Source of the DNA: Anabaena sp. 4-3
GTDB taxonomy: Bacteria > Cyanobacteriota > Cyanobacteriia > Cyanobacteriales > Nostocaceae
Assembly: GCF_001597745.1 (NCBI RefSeq)
Contig: NZ_LUHJ01000033.1
Location: 91,229-137,535 of the forward strand
Length of the DNA stretch: 46,307 bases
Direction: 5' to 3'
Under the pieces are notes generated by a model. That model was not told the origin of the DNA. It worked only from the letters and a program-made list of their open reading frames with translations, and ran no database searches. Positions 1 to 9,190 of this stretch are shown one piece after another (within the stretch, counting starts at the first letter, position 1; every line of letters begins with the position of its first letter). A program made the position numbers and the translations under genes.

Positions 1-122
1 CCCCCATCTCCCTCATCTCCCCTACGCCCCTGCTTCTGTAAAGTAATGGCGATCGCACTAGGCGAATTCGGGTAATTGCTCCTACCCTAAAAAAATGCCC
101 TTTTTTTAGAGGTGGACTTAGG

Positions 123-1802
123 ATGAAACGAAGCCGGAAGTCTCTGCTGCTAGCTTTTAACTGGATATTGCTGTCAGTTAGTACATCAATCTTGATTATC
201 CTTACCCAACCGACAGCACCAGCACCAGCCCAAGCACCGAAGATTGAGACGACAACCCCACCTAACCCAGAAATCCCAGCCGAAGAAAAGCTCCGGGATG
301 CTTTGCGAGGCTCATCGAACACTGAAACGTTACCACAACCAGAAACTTCAGATTCCCCACCACCCAATTCTGAAGCTAGTGAAGTACCAGACGAGCCACA
401 ACCTACTCCTGAAGAAATTGCCCGCCAGCAGAAGCTTATAGAAGCAGACAAACTGTATTTAGCAGGTAAATTCGCAGAAGCACAAAAACTGTATCGTGAA
501 GTTAAAGCACCCTTTACAAACTCTAGTAATGCACAGCCAGAACGCAAACCAGCGATAATTGACCCAGCACAACTTTCACCAGCAGGTAAAGTATACTGGC
601 GAGAAGCAGCAGCCGGAATCGCTAACAAGCTGGAAACAAGGGCTTTAGTACCTCTACAATTATTAGTCGAGCAGTATCCAGAATTTATTCCGGGTCATAT
701 TCGCTACGCTGAAACTTTAACGCAATACGACCGCAAAAAAGAAGCATTAGATATCTTAGAACGTGCTACTTCACTATATCCCGAACAAGCAGAATTAGTT
801 AAAGCTAGGGTGACAGCACTAGATAAGGCGGAGAAATGGATGGAAGCCTCCTTAGCAGCGCGTCAATTTGCCATTCTCAATCCCCAAAGTCCCCAAGCGT
901 CAGAATTTACCGAATTAGCCGAAGCTAATCTTAAACGCTACAAGTCGCATATTCGTTCAGAAATTAGAGGCAATGTGATTAGTAACATTATCACAGGTGC
1001 TTTAGGTTATGCGGTGACTGGGAGCTTGTTAGGGCCATTTTCTGCCCTGGATTCCACAATTTTACTGCTACAGGGTGAAGAATCTGTAGGCGAATCAGTG
1101 GCAAAACAGGCGAAAAAACAACTACCTTTAGTCGTAGATGAAGCTACATTGGCTTATGTTCATGACATTGGACAGAAATTAGCCAATATTGCCGGGAGGA
1201 AGGAATTTAAATATGAATTTTTCGTAATTCCTGAAGAAGACCTTAACGCTTTTGCCCTACCTGGGGGGAAAATTTTCATTAATGCAGGTGCGATCGCTAA
1301 AACTAATTCAGAAGCAGAATTAGCGGGATTAATTGGACATGAATTAGCTCATGTTGTGTTATCACATGGTTTTCAATTAGTTACTCAAGGTAATCTCATT
1401 TCTAACGTTACCCAATATCTACCTTTTGGTGGCACAATTGGGCGACTGTTTACATTGACTTACAACCGGGATATGGAACGACAAGCGGATATTCTCGGAA
1501 CACGCTTAATTGTTGCTAGTGGTTATGCTGCTGATGGTTTGCGTAACTTAATGGTGACACTAGACAAACAAAAGAAATTTAGTATTCCTACGTGGATATC
1601 TTCTCACCCAGGCGGCAATGAACGAGTCAATTATATAGAAAACATGATTACTCGTAATAGTTACAACCGCTACGCTTTTGAAGGCGTAGAACGTCATGCA
1701 GAGATTAAAGCAAGAGTGAAAAAACTGCTCCAAGAGAAGAAAGAACAAGAAGAAAAAAAGCAGCGTACTGAAGAATCAAAAGATAAAAATTTGCGTCAAT
1801 AG
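123..1802 (+). CDS. Exported M48-family zinc metalloprotease with TPR-like N-terminal region
   Basis: Predicted periplasmic or membrane-associated endopeptidase of the M48 (Ste24/HtpX/BepA-like) family, probably in envelope protein quality control. A hydrophobic signal sequence covers about residues 8-36 and ends in APAQA. A Pro/Thr/Glu-rich linker follows (about 38-100), then TPR-like helical repeats (about 105-275). The peptidase domain carries the zinc motif HELAH (H406, E407, H410), with the third ligand probably E452 in ERQAD. The last 45 residues are highly charged and probably helical. The ATG at 123 follows a GAGGTGG-like ribosome site. In BepA the repeats follow the protease domain, whereas here the helical repeats precede it. 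The next gene starts about 40 bases downstream on the same strand, so the two may be cotranscribed. The family call is strong; the substrate is unknown. Confidence 0.93.
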   Translation: MKRSRKSLLLAFNWILLSVSTSILIILTQPTAPAPAQAPKIETTTPPNPEIPAEEKLRDALRGSSNTETLPQPETSDSPPPNSEASEVPDEPQPTPEEIARQQKLIEADKLYLAGKFAEAQKLYREVKAPFTNSSNAQPERKPAIIDPAQLSPAGKVYWREAAAGIANKLETRALVPLQLLVEQYPEFIPGHIRYAETLTQYDRKKEALDILERATSLYPEQAELVKARVTALDKAEKWMEASLAARQFAILNPQSPQASEFTELAEANLKRYKSHIRSEIRGNVISNIITGALGYAVTGSLLGPFSALDSTILLLQGEESVGESVAKQAKKQLPLVVDEATLAYVHDIGQKLANIAGRKEFKYEFFVIPEEDLNAFALPGGKIFINAGAIAKTNSEAELAGLIGHELAHVVLSHGFQLVTQGNLISNVTQYLPFGGTIGRLFTLTYNRDMERQADILGTRLIVASGYAADGLRNLMVTLDKQKKFSIPTWISSHPGGNERVNYIENMITRNSYNRYAFEGVERHAEIKARVKKLLQEKKEQEEKKQRTEESKDKNLRQ

Positions 1803-1841
1803 AATTATCATTTCTACTCTGTGTCCACTAGAGGAGTGTTT

Positions 1842-2633
1842 ATGTTATCAAAAAGCTGGAAGTTAGCTTGTTTGGGTGGTCTGAGTTTATCTTTGTTTTT
1901 AGGTAATGGGGTGGCATTTGCCCAATTTGATAATTCTACTGATAGTGTAGTTGTGCCAACTGTACCTTCAGGTTCATCAACACCAACAACCACAACTACA
2001 CCATTTCCTACAGATACATCAGTAAATACATCTACTGCCACAACTACTGTTGGTAATGCGCGGTTTGTTTGTCAACAATATAACGGTCAGTACACCGTAA
2101 TGTACCAACCCCAAAGCCAGCCAGGACAATTCTTTTCTTGGGCTACTCCTGCGGCTTTAGGTGGTGGTTGGAATCCCCAACTACGCTGTCAAACCATTGC
2201 TAACCGTTTAGAATTATACCGACCAGATGGTTTACAAGAACTTCAGGTATCTGTACTAAACAACGAGAATATCGTTTGTGTCACCAGTGAAGCTGATCCT
2301 AGTTGTCGGATTGTGTTGACAGTACCTCGAAATAGAGATCCTTACAACGTCCGCAATAGCATCTTTCAAAACCTGATGTCTGCCGATAACGGTCAGCAAA
2401 CTATAGCCGTCAACACCTATACTAATCGTGGAGGAAACGAACTTTATAACTTAGGTCGTACCTTGTTAGGTAACGGTAATCGTGTCAATTCCTTGAGAAG
2501 TGGGATTAATCTCAAACCTTACCTTGATGTGAAAGATGGGGGAACAGGCAGAAATCTGAGAAATGGCGTAGCAATTCGCCGTCAAACTCCAGCCCAAGTC
2601 CCCACTCGCCTAAATCCTGATAGATTCCGCTAA
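1842..2633 (+). CDS. COP23-domain exported protein
   Basis: Resembles the cyanobacterial COP23 family, named after a circadian oscillating membrane-associated protein of 23 kDa; its biochemical role is unknown. Translation most likely starts at the ATG at 1842, which has GAGGAG about six bases upstream, rather than at an in-frame GTG at 1821. From there the protein has 263 residues. A clear signal peptide ends near AFA-QF. A Thr/Ser-rich spacer follows, then the domain with RFVCQQYNGQYTVMY, a WNPQLRCQ segment, IVCVTSEADPSC and a RNSIFQNL helix. The four cysteines could form two disulfides outside the cytoplasm. It lies close behind the M48 protease gene. Circadian regulation cannot be judged from the sequence. 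Confidence 0.85.
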   Translation: MLSKSWKLACLGGLSLSLFLGNGVAFAQFDNSTDSVVVPTVPSGSSTPTTTTTPFPTDTSVNTSTATTTVGNARFVCQQYNGQYTVMYQPQSQPGQFFSWATPAALGGGWNPQLRCQTIANRLELYRPDGLQELQVSVLNNENIVCVTSEADPSCRIVLTVPRNRDPYNVRNSIFQNLMSADNGQQTIAVNTYTNRGGNELYNLGRTLLGNGNRVNSLRSGINLKPYLDVKDGGTGRNLRNGVAIRRQTPAQVPTRLNPDRFR

Positions 2634-2647
2634 TACTGAGTAATAAT

Positions 2648-2711
2648 GTAGAGTGCGTCAGTACGAGAAACCCTACCATACCAAGAAAATATTCATCCTG
2701 ACGCACCCTGC
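2648..2711. repeat. Palindromic intergenic repeat (GTGCGTCAG family), unfilled copy
   Basis: Arms AGAGTGCGTCAG (2650-2661) and CTGACGCACCCT (2698-2709) pair with one mismatch and enclose a 36-base centre. It sits between two convergent genes and could act as a bidirectional terminator. The same element, including an exact 17-base core (2678-2694, reverse complement), recurs at 33436-33561, where a second palindrome interrupts it. Confidence 0.85.
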
Positions 2712-2720
2712 TAACTACCA

Positions 2721-3497
2721 TCATCTGACTAACTGGGCAGCAGAGTTAAAGAACTGACGACACAATCCTTTGGTAATTAAAATTGTGATGAATAAATTGG
2801 CAAACGCAAATATAAAGACAATGACAATTTCGTAGGAAACAGCCTCTAGGGGTTTGACACCAGCGAGTAACTGCCCGGTGGTAATTCCGGGTATGGCTAC
2901 CAAACCTAAGAGCATCATTTGGTTGATGGTGGGAAGTAAGGCGGCTCGAATGGCTTCTTTTCTGTACTGGTTGGTTGCTTGTTGGGGTGTTGCACCTAAA
3001 CTTAAGTGAGTTTCGATTTCGATGGGAAAGGTGTTGATGCTATTTACCAACCGTTCCCCAGCGATCGCAGCTGCATTCATGCCATTACCTAAAATTATCC
3101 CAGCTAACGGAATAATATAGCGCGGTTCATACCATCTCTCTGGTTGAATAATTAAGAAATTGGCATAAACCAGCGTTAACAAGGTACTAAGGCACATTGC
3201 ACCCCAAACCAAAGGTAAAACTAAGGGAATTTTTTGACTGATGCGATTTCGTGCGACAATCGCCGTAATCGTTAACATCACTGCTAAAAATACCAATACT
3301 GCCCAAGGATTGTCTAAAGCAAAGATGAAGTCTAAAACGTATCCCAAAACAGCTAATTGTAGGATGGTTCTACCCGTGGCGATCGCTATGTTTAATTCTA
3401 GTCCTAATCTTTCCCAAGCAGATAAACCAATGGCGATCGCCATCAATCCCACAGCCACAGCTAAATCCACCAAATCCAACTTAATTAAATCCTGCAT
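2721..3497 (-). CDS. FetB/UPF0014-family ABC transporter permease
   Basis: Polytopic inner-membrane protein of the UPF0014 family, whose E. coli member FetB is the permease of a proposed iron exporter with the ATPase FetA. I chose the start at 3497 (MQDLIKLDL) because AGGAGG lies just upstream; a longer reading to 3545 would add 16 residues with no ribosome site. The protein is then 258 residues, as expected for the family, with about six to seven hydrophobic segments and the family region PLAGIILGNGMNAAAI around the middle. The stretch IETHLSLGATPQQA, followed by YRKEAIRAALLPTINQM, is typical of the cytoplasmic coupling region. No FetA-like ATPase gene is nearby, so the partner must be encoded elsewhere. 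The metal substrate is inferred from family only. Confidence 0.88.
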   Translation of the reverse strand: MQDLIKLDLVDLAVAVGLMAIAIGLSAWERLGLELNIAIATGRTILQLAVLGYVLDFIFALDNPWAVLVFLAVMLTITAIVARNRISQKIPLVLPLVWGAMCLSTLLTLVYANFLIIQPERWYEPRYIIPLAGIILGNGMNAAAIAGERLVNSINTFPIEIETHLSLGATPQQATNQYRKEAIRAALLPTINQMMLLGLVAIPGITTGQLLAGVKPLEAVSYEIVIVFIFAFANLFITILITKGLCRQFFNSAAQLVR

Positions 3498-3744
3498 GGG
3501 TTCTCTACCTCCTAGGATTTTCCCCTCATCACAGTTTACAAACACGGAACTTTAATTTCAGGAGTTGGTTCTTGATTGATACATGATCATCATGGTTAAC
3601 CTCACCCTGAAATCATTACAGTAAAAACTCTGTTTAATGTGTGTTTCCCGCGACAGTCTTTTATGCTTTTTTGCGGAAAAATTTTCTTAGCACCAATTGA
3701 CAGTCGCAGTGTGTTTTTTGTATCTTCATATAAAATGAAAACTC

Positions 3745-4893
3745 ATGAGCCAAAGCCTAAGTTTTATCCCTGCCTTTGATAATAAGCAGCAATATGCTTC
3801 TATAGAAACAGAAGTAAGTGCTACCGTTGTAGAGGTTCTAGCTTCTGGACGTTATATTGGTGGCCCCTTAGTAGAAAGCTTTGAGCAACAGTTTGCCGCC
3901 TATCATGGTGTGACTGATTGTGTAGCGTGTAACTCTGGTACAGATGCCTTATACTTAGCACTACGCGCTTTAGAAATTGGTGCAGGTGATGAAGTTATTA
4001 CTACACCTTTTACTTTTGTCGCTACGGTAGAAGTAATTATTGCCGTTGGTGCCAAACCAGTATTTGTTGATATAGATGATATAACCTTTAACCTGGATGT
4101 GCAGCAAGTAGCGGCGGCAATCACACCCAGAACCAAAGCCATTATCCCAGTTCACCTATTCGGACAACCTGTGGATATGACTGCACTAATGGCGATCGCT
4201 CAGGCTCATAATATAGCAGTAATTGAAGATTGCGCCCAGTCTACAGGAGCCATCTGGGGTGATCAAAAAGTTGGTAGCATTGGACATATTGGTTGCTTTA
4301 GCTTTTACCCGACGAAAAACTTAGGTGCTTGTGGCGACGGTGGCGCAATTACCACCAATGATGCAGCACTAGCGGCTAAGGTGCGGATAATCAAAGAGCA
4401 TGGACAAAAACACCGCTATCAATATCAAGACATTGGTATAAATAGCCGATTAGATGCCATTCAAGCCGTAATTTTAGAGATTAAGCTGGGTTATCTTGAC
4501 ACTTGGAATCAAAAACGTCAAGCGATCGCCGCATATTACGAGCAATTCCTCAGTCAAATTCCCGGCATCATCCCACCTCAAGCATTAGCTGGGGGTGTGA
4601 GTGTGTGGAATCAATACACCATCCGCGTACTAGGCGAAGAACGCAACGGTGCTAGCGCGAACTATCGGGACTCAGTACGCAACCAACTACAAGAGAAAGG
4701 GATAGGTTCAATGGTTTACTATCCTTATCCTTTGCATCTACAACCAGCGTATCAACATCTAGGCTATCAACCAGGAAAATTACCATTAGCAGAGCAAGCT
4801 TGCAATCAAGTTTTATCTTTGCCGATGTTCCCAGAACTAACACAAGAGCAGCAACAGCAGGTAATTTATGCTTTAAAAGATATTCTGGTTTAG
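3745..4893 (+). CDS. DegT/DnrJ/EryC1/StrS-family PLP-dependent aminotransferase
   Basis: A 382-residue aminotransferase of the sugar-nucleotide type, which usually transfers an amino group to a keto-sugar nucleotide in lipopolysaccharide, exopolysaccharide or glycan precursor synthesis. The PLP lysine is probably K191 in the block SFYPTKNLGACGDGG. The family signatures NSGTDALYLALRAL near residue 61, EDCAQSTGA near 155 and NSRLDAIQA near 233 are all present. The domain runs the full length with no extra region. No sugar-nucleotide dehydratase, epimerase or glycosyltransferase lies nearby, so the substrate cannot be read from context. The convergent neighbour begins about 100 bases downstream. 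Confidence 0.92.
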   Translation: MSQSLSFIPAFDNKQQYASIETEVSATVVEVLASGRYIGGPLVESFEQQFAAYHGVTDCVACNSGTDALYLALRALEIGAGDEVITTPFTFVATVEVIIAVGAKPVFVDIDDITFNLDVQQVAAAITPRTKAIIPVHLFGQPVDMTALMAIAQAHNIAVIEDCAQSTGAIWGDQKVGSIGHIGCFSFYPTKNLGACGDGGAITTNDAALAAKVRIIKEHGQKHRYQYQDIGINSRLDAIQAVILEIKLGYLDTWNQKRQAIAAYYEQFLSQIPGIIPPQALAGGVSVWNQYTIRVLGEERNGASANYRDSVRNQLQEKGIGSMVYYPYPLHLQPAYQHLGYQPGKLPLAEQACNQVLSLPMFPELTQEQQQQVIYALKDILV

Positions 4894-4990
4894 TGAGAGT
4901 AGGGAATGGGGGAGAGGAGGAAGCAGAGGATAATTTATCCCCATGCCCCATACCCGATGCACCATGCCCCACTTCCCAACTCCGCACTAA

Positions 4991-5734
4991 TTAAGCACTC
5001 AGAACTTTTGAGTTTTCCAAAGCTTCAACTAAACCGCGTACAGCAGCAATCATCGCGACTTCGCTGTTGAGTTGGTTGATAGCGGAACCGACACCCACAC
5101 CAGCAGCACCGGAGGCGATCGCTAGTGGTGCTGTAACATTAGAAATACCAGAAGCACACAATACCGGCACTGACACAGCGCGAGAAATTTCATAAGCTGC
5201 GGCTAAGGTAGGAGCAGCTTTTTCAATTAACCCCAAACTGCCAGCGTGAGCAGGATGACTGCTAGTGCCGCCTTCAGTTTGAATAATATCTGCACCAGCC
5301 TTCACTAACTCTTCTGCCAATTGTACCTGTTGGTCTAATTCGAGAATGTGGGGAACAGTCACAGACAAAGTAATATTTGGTAAAAGAGCGCGAGTTTGGA
5401 GAGTTAACGCCAAAACTTCCTCAGCCTCAAATCTGCGTCCTTGAGCGTAGAAAGCATCAAAATTTCCGATTTCAATCAAATCTGCACCAGCCGCTACTGC
5501 TGACACAAATTTTTCTGGTTCTACTGCTGAGACGCAAACTGGTAAATTAATCAAATTTTTAGCCAGCTTCACCAAAGCGGTATCAGCAGCAATATCTACA
5601 AAAGTTGCACCACCCAGTTCAGCCGCTTTCACCACGGAAGCGACACAAGCAGCGTCAAAATTGTTCAAACCGCTAATCACTTTCAGAACACGGCGGTTAG
5701 TAAATGCACTTTGCAGTGTAGACAGCATTGCCAT
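4991..5734 (-). CDS. DUF561 TIM-barrel protein
   Basis: A 247-residue protein of the DUF561 family, widespread in cyanobacteria and plastid lineages and of unproven function. The repeating beta-alpha pattern (VDIAAD, VCVSAVEPE, ADLIEIGNFDAFY, ADIIQTEGGTSSH, PVLCASGIS, AAGVGVGSAI) is that of a TIM barrel with phosphate-binding ends, similar to thiazole synthase or other flavin/phosphate-binding barrels. Two in-frame ATGs lie at 5734 and 5728; neither has a strong ribosome site. It is transcribed toward the aminotransferase gene and appears monocistronic. The family call is firm; any reaction would be a guess. Confidence 0.85.
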   Translation of the reverse strand: MAMLSTLQSAFTNRRVLKVISGLNNFDAACVASVVKAAELGGATFVDIAADTALVKLAKNLINLPVCVSAVEPEKFVSAVAAGADLIEIGNFDAFYAQGRRFEAEEVLALTLQTRALLPNITLSVTVPHILELDQQVQLAEELVKAGADIIQTEGGTSSHPAHAGSLGLIEKAAPTLAAAYEISRAVSVPVLCASGISNVTAPLAIASGAAGVGVGSAINQLNSEVAMIAAVRGLVEALENSKVLSA

Positions 5735-6336
5735 AGTTATTTATTTGAAGCTACGAAAATAACGTCTATTGTACCGCCCCGTCGATGGTGGCAAAACTAA
5801 TTAATCGTAAAAAAAGTAAAACTTTATCAAGCGTCGTACACTTGCGCCTATCCAGTACAACTTTACTGCCTCTTTACCATAACACTCCTCCCTAATCAAC
5901 CCCAGCCAACACCGCTCATAAAACCTCTGCGTACCTCTGCGTGAACCTCCGCGCCCCTCCGCGTTAAAAAAATCAAACATTGAGCATCTGATTTTTCAGT
6001 AGCGAAAACTGAAAACTTCCGACTGCTGCGATAATTCGGGCATCTTGTTGGACAAAAATGATTTCAATTTATAACTTTCAAGGGCTAGTAATTTATATTT
6101 AATATTGAATAAGTGTTAAATTAATTTAACATTAATTAAACTTTTTAGTTTAAATATGAATATTTCACCCAAATTTATAACCTTATCTTAACCTGAAAAA
6201 TTTATTTCAGCTAGTAATTTTTTGGGAGAAAATCCGTAAAATTACAGAAGTAATTAATAGAAAGAAGCCTTATAGTTTTTGAGGGTATTTTCGATCAAAG
6301 CAAGTATTTGTTGCTAGCGTAATTTTATTCAAAATC
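5735..6336. other. Intergenic region with CTCTGCG-type dispersed repeat
   Basis: No convincing gene is present. Around 5927-5967 lies a purine-poor repeat built from CCTCTGCG and CCTCCGCG units. The same repeat type occurs near 20519-20546 (opposite strand) and 25535-25568. From about 6060 to 6330 the DNA is very AT-rich, consistent with promoter and leader of the divergent neighbour, but I could not define a promoter. Confidence 0.6.
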
Positions 6337-7224
6337 ATGAAAAGACGTAATTTGATTACGTATTCATTATTATATATTGCTGGTTGTAGCAGCAGTAATT
6401 TGCTCAAAAGTAATTCCAACCAATCAAGTACAAGTCCTAAATATATCAAGTTTGCCGTGACAGACGTGACTGGGCTGGATGATTTAAAAAGAGATTTTGA
6501 AGAATTTCGGACTACTTTAGCAGAAATATTAGGTATTACAATTGAGTTTTTCCCTGTAAACAACCCCACAGCAGCAGCACCAGCATTATTATCTGGTAAT
6601 TTAGATATTGCATTTGCAGGGCCTTCCGAGTACCTAATTTTAAATTCTAGGGCGAAAGCAATTCCTATAGTTGCTGTTAAACGTAAAGACTACCATACAA
6701 TTTTTGTGGTGCGAGCAGATAGCGATATTAAAACATTAGCTGAATTAAAAGGCAAAAAAATTGCTATGCGTAAAATTGGCTCGACTTCTGGACATATTGC
6801 ACCTACAAGTTTACTGATAGAAGCAGGATTAGATCCTAAATCGGATGTTCAAATTGTCATGTTAGACGATGAAGGAGGAAAAGCTTTAAAATCAGGTGAA
6901 GTAGATGCTTGGGCAACTGCATCTGATAGATACAAAAATGTGCTAGAATCTGAGGGTTTATCAGAGAAAGATTTTAAAATTATTCTGAAAGGGCCGGAAC
7001 TTCCTAGGGATGTATTTGTTGTGAGTAATCAATTAGCTTCTAGCTTTATTGAAAGATTGCGATCGCAGATGCTAAAAAATCAAGATAAACTGATTCAAAG
7101 TATGGTAAAATCTCAAGCCAATCGTAAATATGTGGGTAGCGAAATGAGCATAGCAAATGACGCTGATTACAATATGATTCGTGAGGTTTATAAAAAAATT
7201 GGACAAGACAGTTTTTTAAAATAG
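6337..7224 (+). CDS. PhnD-like phosphonate/phosphite-type periplasmic binding lipoprotein
   Basis: A 295-residue substrate-binding protein of the PhnD type, a family that binds phosphonates, phosphite or phosphate-like ligands outside the membrane. The short N-terminus ends in the lipobox IAGC (C17), so it is probably a lipoprotein. Family features include AGPSEYLIL near residue 90, TIFVVRADSDIKTLAELKGKKIA and the SGHIAPTSLLIEAGLD segment near 150-167. No permease or ATPase gene is adjacent; instead a membrane histidine kinase starts 24 bases downstream on the same strand. This suggests the protein feeds a signalling system rather than an importer. The ligand cannot be told from sequence alone. 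Confidence 0.88.
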   Translation: MKRRNLITYSLLYIAGCSSSNLLKSNSNQSSTSPKYIKFAVTDVTGLDDLKRDFEEFRTTLAEILGITIEFFPVNNPTAAAPALLSGNLDIAFAGPSEYLILNSRAKAIPIVAVKRKDYHTIFVVRADSDIKTLAELKGKKIAMRKIGSTSGHIAPTSLLIEAGLDPKSDVQIVMLDDEGGKALKSGEVDAWATASDRYKNVLESEGLSEKDFKIILKGPELPRDVFVVSNQLASSFIERLRSQMLKNQDKLIQSMVKSQANRKYVGSEMSIANDADYNMIREVYKKIGQDSFLK

Positions 7225-7248
7225 AGTATTAGTGTCCGGTTTAAATTG

Positions 7249-9099
7249 ATGATAGATGTTATTCCCGATAAATTCAAAAAGAATTGTTTGCGTCTATTTA
7301 ATGGTTTTAGCCATAACTGGAGCATAACTAAAAAAATTGCTTATAGCTATACTATAGTGATTGGTACCACTGTAATAGGCATAGTCAGTGGTTCATTAAT
7401 TGCATATTCTTATGAATTTTCCGCCTACAAAAAATTAAATTTATCCTATCAGCAGCAATATCTTTTAAAAAATTTAGAAAACGCGGTAAATAGAGCGAGG
7501 CTACATCCACAGAGATTAGTTCCTGTTATAGATGATTCAGTGTGGTTAGAATTTGAAAAAAATAGATTTTTATCAGATATTAATTATATAAATAATCAAT
7601 TAATTGCTATAGAAGATTTTATCAAACAGCATCCTGATGATTTAGCTTTAGACTATCAAGTATTCCAGAGTTTTTTAAAAAAATACAGAGATAAAATAGA
7701 GATATATAGCCAGGATATAAAATTTTTCTGGCAAGAAATCGCTACAAATGAATCAAATGATTTACCTTTGAGTCAACTATTAAGTTTGCTCAAAGAGAAA
7801 GAAACTATCAACATAAATATTGAATTTGAAAAGCAATCTGATGAATTGATTCAAATCATAGTTCATGCAGAAAAACAACAACAGCGAGCCAATAAAAGTT
7901 TTAACGATGCGAGGATTTTAAGAGTCAAGTTGGTGAGCATCAGTATATTGTTATCTACTGCGATCGCTATGATCATTGCATTATTAACTAGCAGGTTAAT
8001 TGCGCTTCCTTTACAATCAGTTACCAAAATTGCCAGAAAAATTACACAAGAATCCAATTTTCAACTCAGAGCTAATATCAATAGTCGTGATGAAATAGGA
8101 ACGCTAGCTAATTCTTTAAATCAATTAGTAGAATGGGTGGGAGAATACACTAAAGCACTAGAAATAGCACGCCAAACTTTAGAGCAACGAGTCGAAGAAC
8201 GCACCCAAGAACTTCAGCAAGCTCAACGAACTTTAGAGCAACGAGTCGAAGAACGAACTCAGGAACTAACAATAGCATTAAAAGAATTACAACAAACCCA
8301 AGCACAACTCATTCAAACAGAAAAAATGTCATCTCTGGGGCAAATGGTTGCAGGTATAGCCCACGAAATCAATAATCCTGTTAATTTTATTAACGGCAAT
8401 ATCGAATGTGCAGATGAATATATCAAAGATTTACTTGATCTCATAAACTTATATCAACAACAATATCCTCATCCAGATGATATAATTGCCGACACAATAG
8501 AAGAAATTGAACTAAGCTTTATTAGCAAAGATTTAGTAAATATACTTGTTTCTATGAAAATGGGTGTTCAACGCATTCGAGAAATAGTCTTGTCTCTGCG
8601 TAACTTTTCCCGTTTAGATGAAGCAGATATGAAAGAGGTAGATATTCATGAAGGTATTGATAATACTCTTTTAATTCTTAATCATCGAATAAAATCAGGA
8701 ATTGCCGTGATTAAAAATTATGGAAACTTACCTTTAATTGAGTGTTACCCAGCCCAACTAAACCAAGTATTTATGAATATAATTAGTAACGCTATTGATG
8801 CGTTATTAGCACAAAAAACTCAAAATAATCCCCAAATCATCATATCTACAGATCAAGTAGACGATAATCATATTAAAGTTGAGATTACTGATAATGGCGC
8901 AGGAATTACTCCAGAAAATATTCAAAAAATATTTGACCCTTTTTTTACAACTAAGCCAGTGGGAAAAGGTACAGGTTTAGGATTAAGTGTTTGTTATACA
9001 ATCATTGAAAAACATCAAGGAAAAATCGCAGTATTTTCAGAAGTTAATCAAGGAAGTAAGTTTGTGATTTCTTTGCCAATTTATCCAAAATATTTATAA
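7249..9099 (+). CDS. Membrane sensor histidine kinase with HAMP domain
   Basis: A 616-residue transmembrane histidine kinase. The first ATG (7249) is preferred over a TTG one codon earlier. Order: first membrane helix about residues 28-52, extracytoplasmic helical sensor about 53-220, second helix about 225-250, HAMP about 250-303, coiled coil about 300-355, HisKA with phosphoacceptor H372 in AHEINNPVNF, and HATPase with N box NIISNAIDALL, G1 DNGAGI and G2 GKGTGLGLS. The coiled coil contains a direct 18-residue duplication of TLEQRVEERTQEL-type sequence, encoded by a 54-base tandem repeat from about 8175 to 8282. No response regulator gene is adjacent. The upstream PhnD-like lipoprotein is a plausible ligand-binding partner, by inference. 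Confidence 0.93.
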   Translation: MIDVIPDKFKKNCLRLFNGFSHNWSITKKIAYSYTIVIGTTVIGIVSGSLIAYSYEFSAYKKLNLSYQQQYLLKNLENAVNRARLHPQRLVPVIDDSVWLEFEKNRFLSDINYINNQLIAIEDFIKQHPDDLALDYQVFQSFLKKYRDKIEIYSQDIKFFWQEIATNESNDLPLSQLLSLLKEKETININIEFEKQSDELIQIIVHAEKQQQRANKSFNDARILRVKLVSISILLSTAIAMIIALLTSRLIALPLQSVTKIARKITQESNFQLRANINSRDEIGTLANSLNQLVEWVGEYTKALEIARQTLEQRVEERTQELQQAQRTLEQRVEERTQELTIALKELQQTQAQLIQTEKMSSLGQMVAGIAHEINNPVNFINGNIECADEYIKDLLDLINLYQQQYPHPDDIIADTIEEIELSFISKDLVNILVSMKMGVQRIREIVLSLRNFSRLDEADMKEVDIHEGIDNTLLILNHRIKSGIAVIKNYGNLPLIECYPAQLNQVFMNIISNAIDALLAQKTQNNPQIIISTDQVDDNHIKVEITDNGAGITPENIQKIFDPFFTTKPVGKGTGLGLSVCYTIIEKHQGKIAVFSEVNQGSKFVISLPIYPKYL

Positions 9100-9190
9100 T
9101 TTAAAATCTTTGGTGTTTGTTAGTGTTAACAATTAACTGCTAACTTGGCATCAGGTTTTGTTTAATAGTTCTTCATCTCTAATTAACCCA

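Noticed and set aside
2512-2724. 70-residue open frame on the minus strand
   Set aside because: It lies across the end of the COP23 gene and the palindromic repeat; no ribosome site or protein-like character.
5927-5967. Possible CRISPR or direct-repeat array in the CTCTGCG repeats
   Set aside because: Units are short, irregular and without unique spacers; the same dispersed repeat occurs singly elsewhere.
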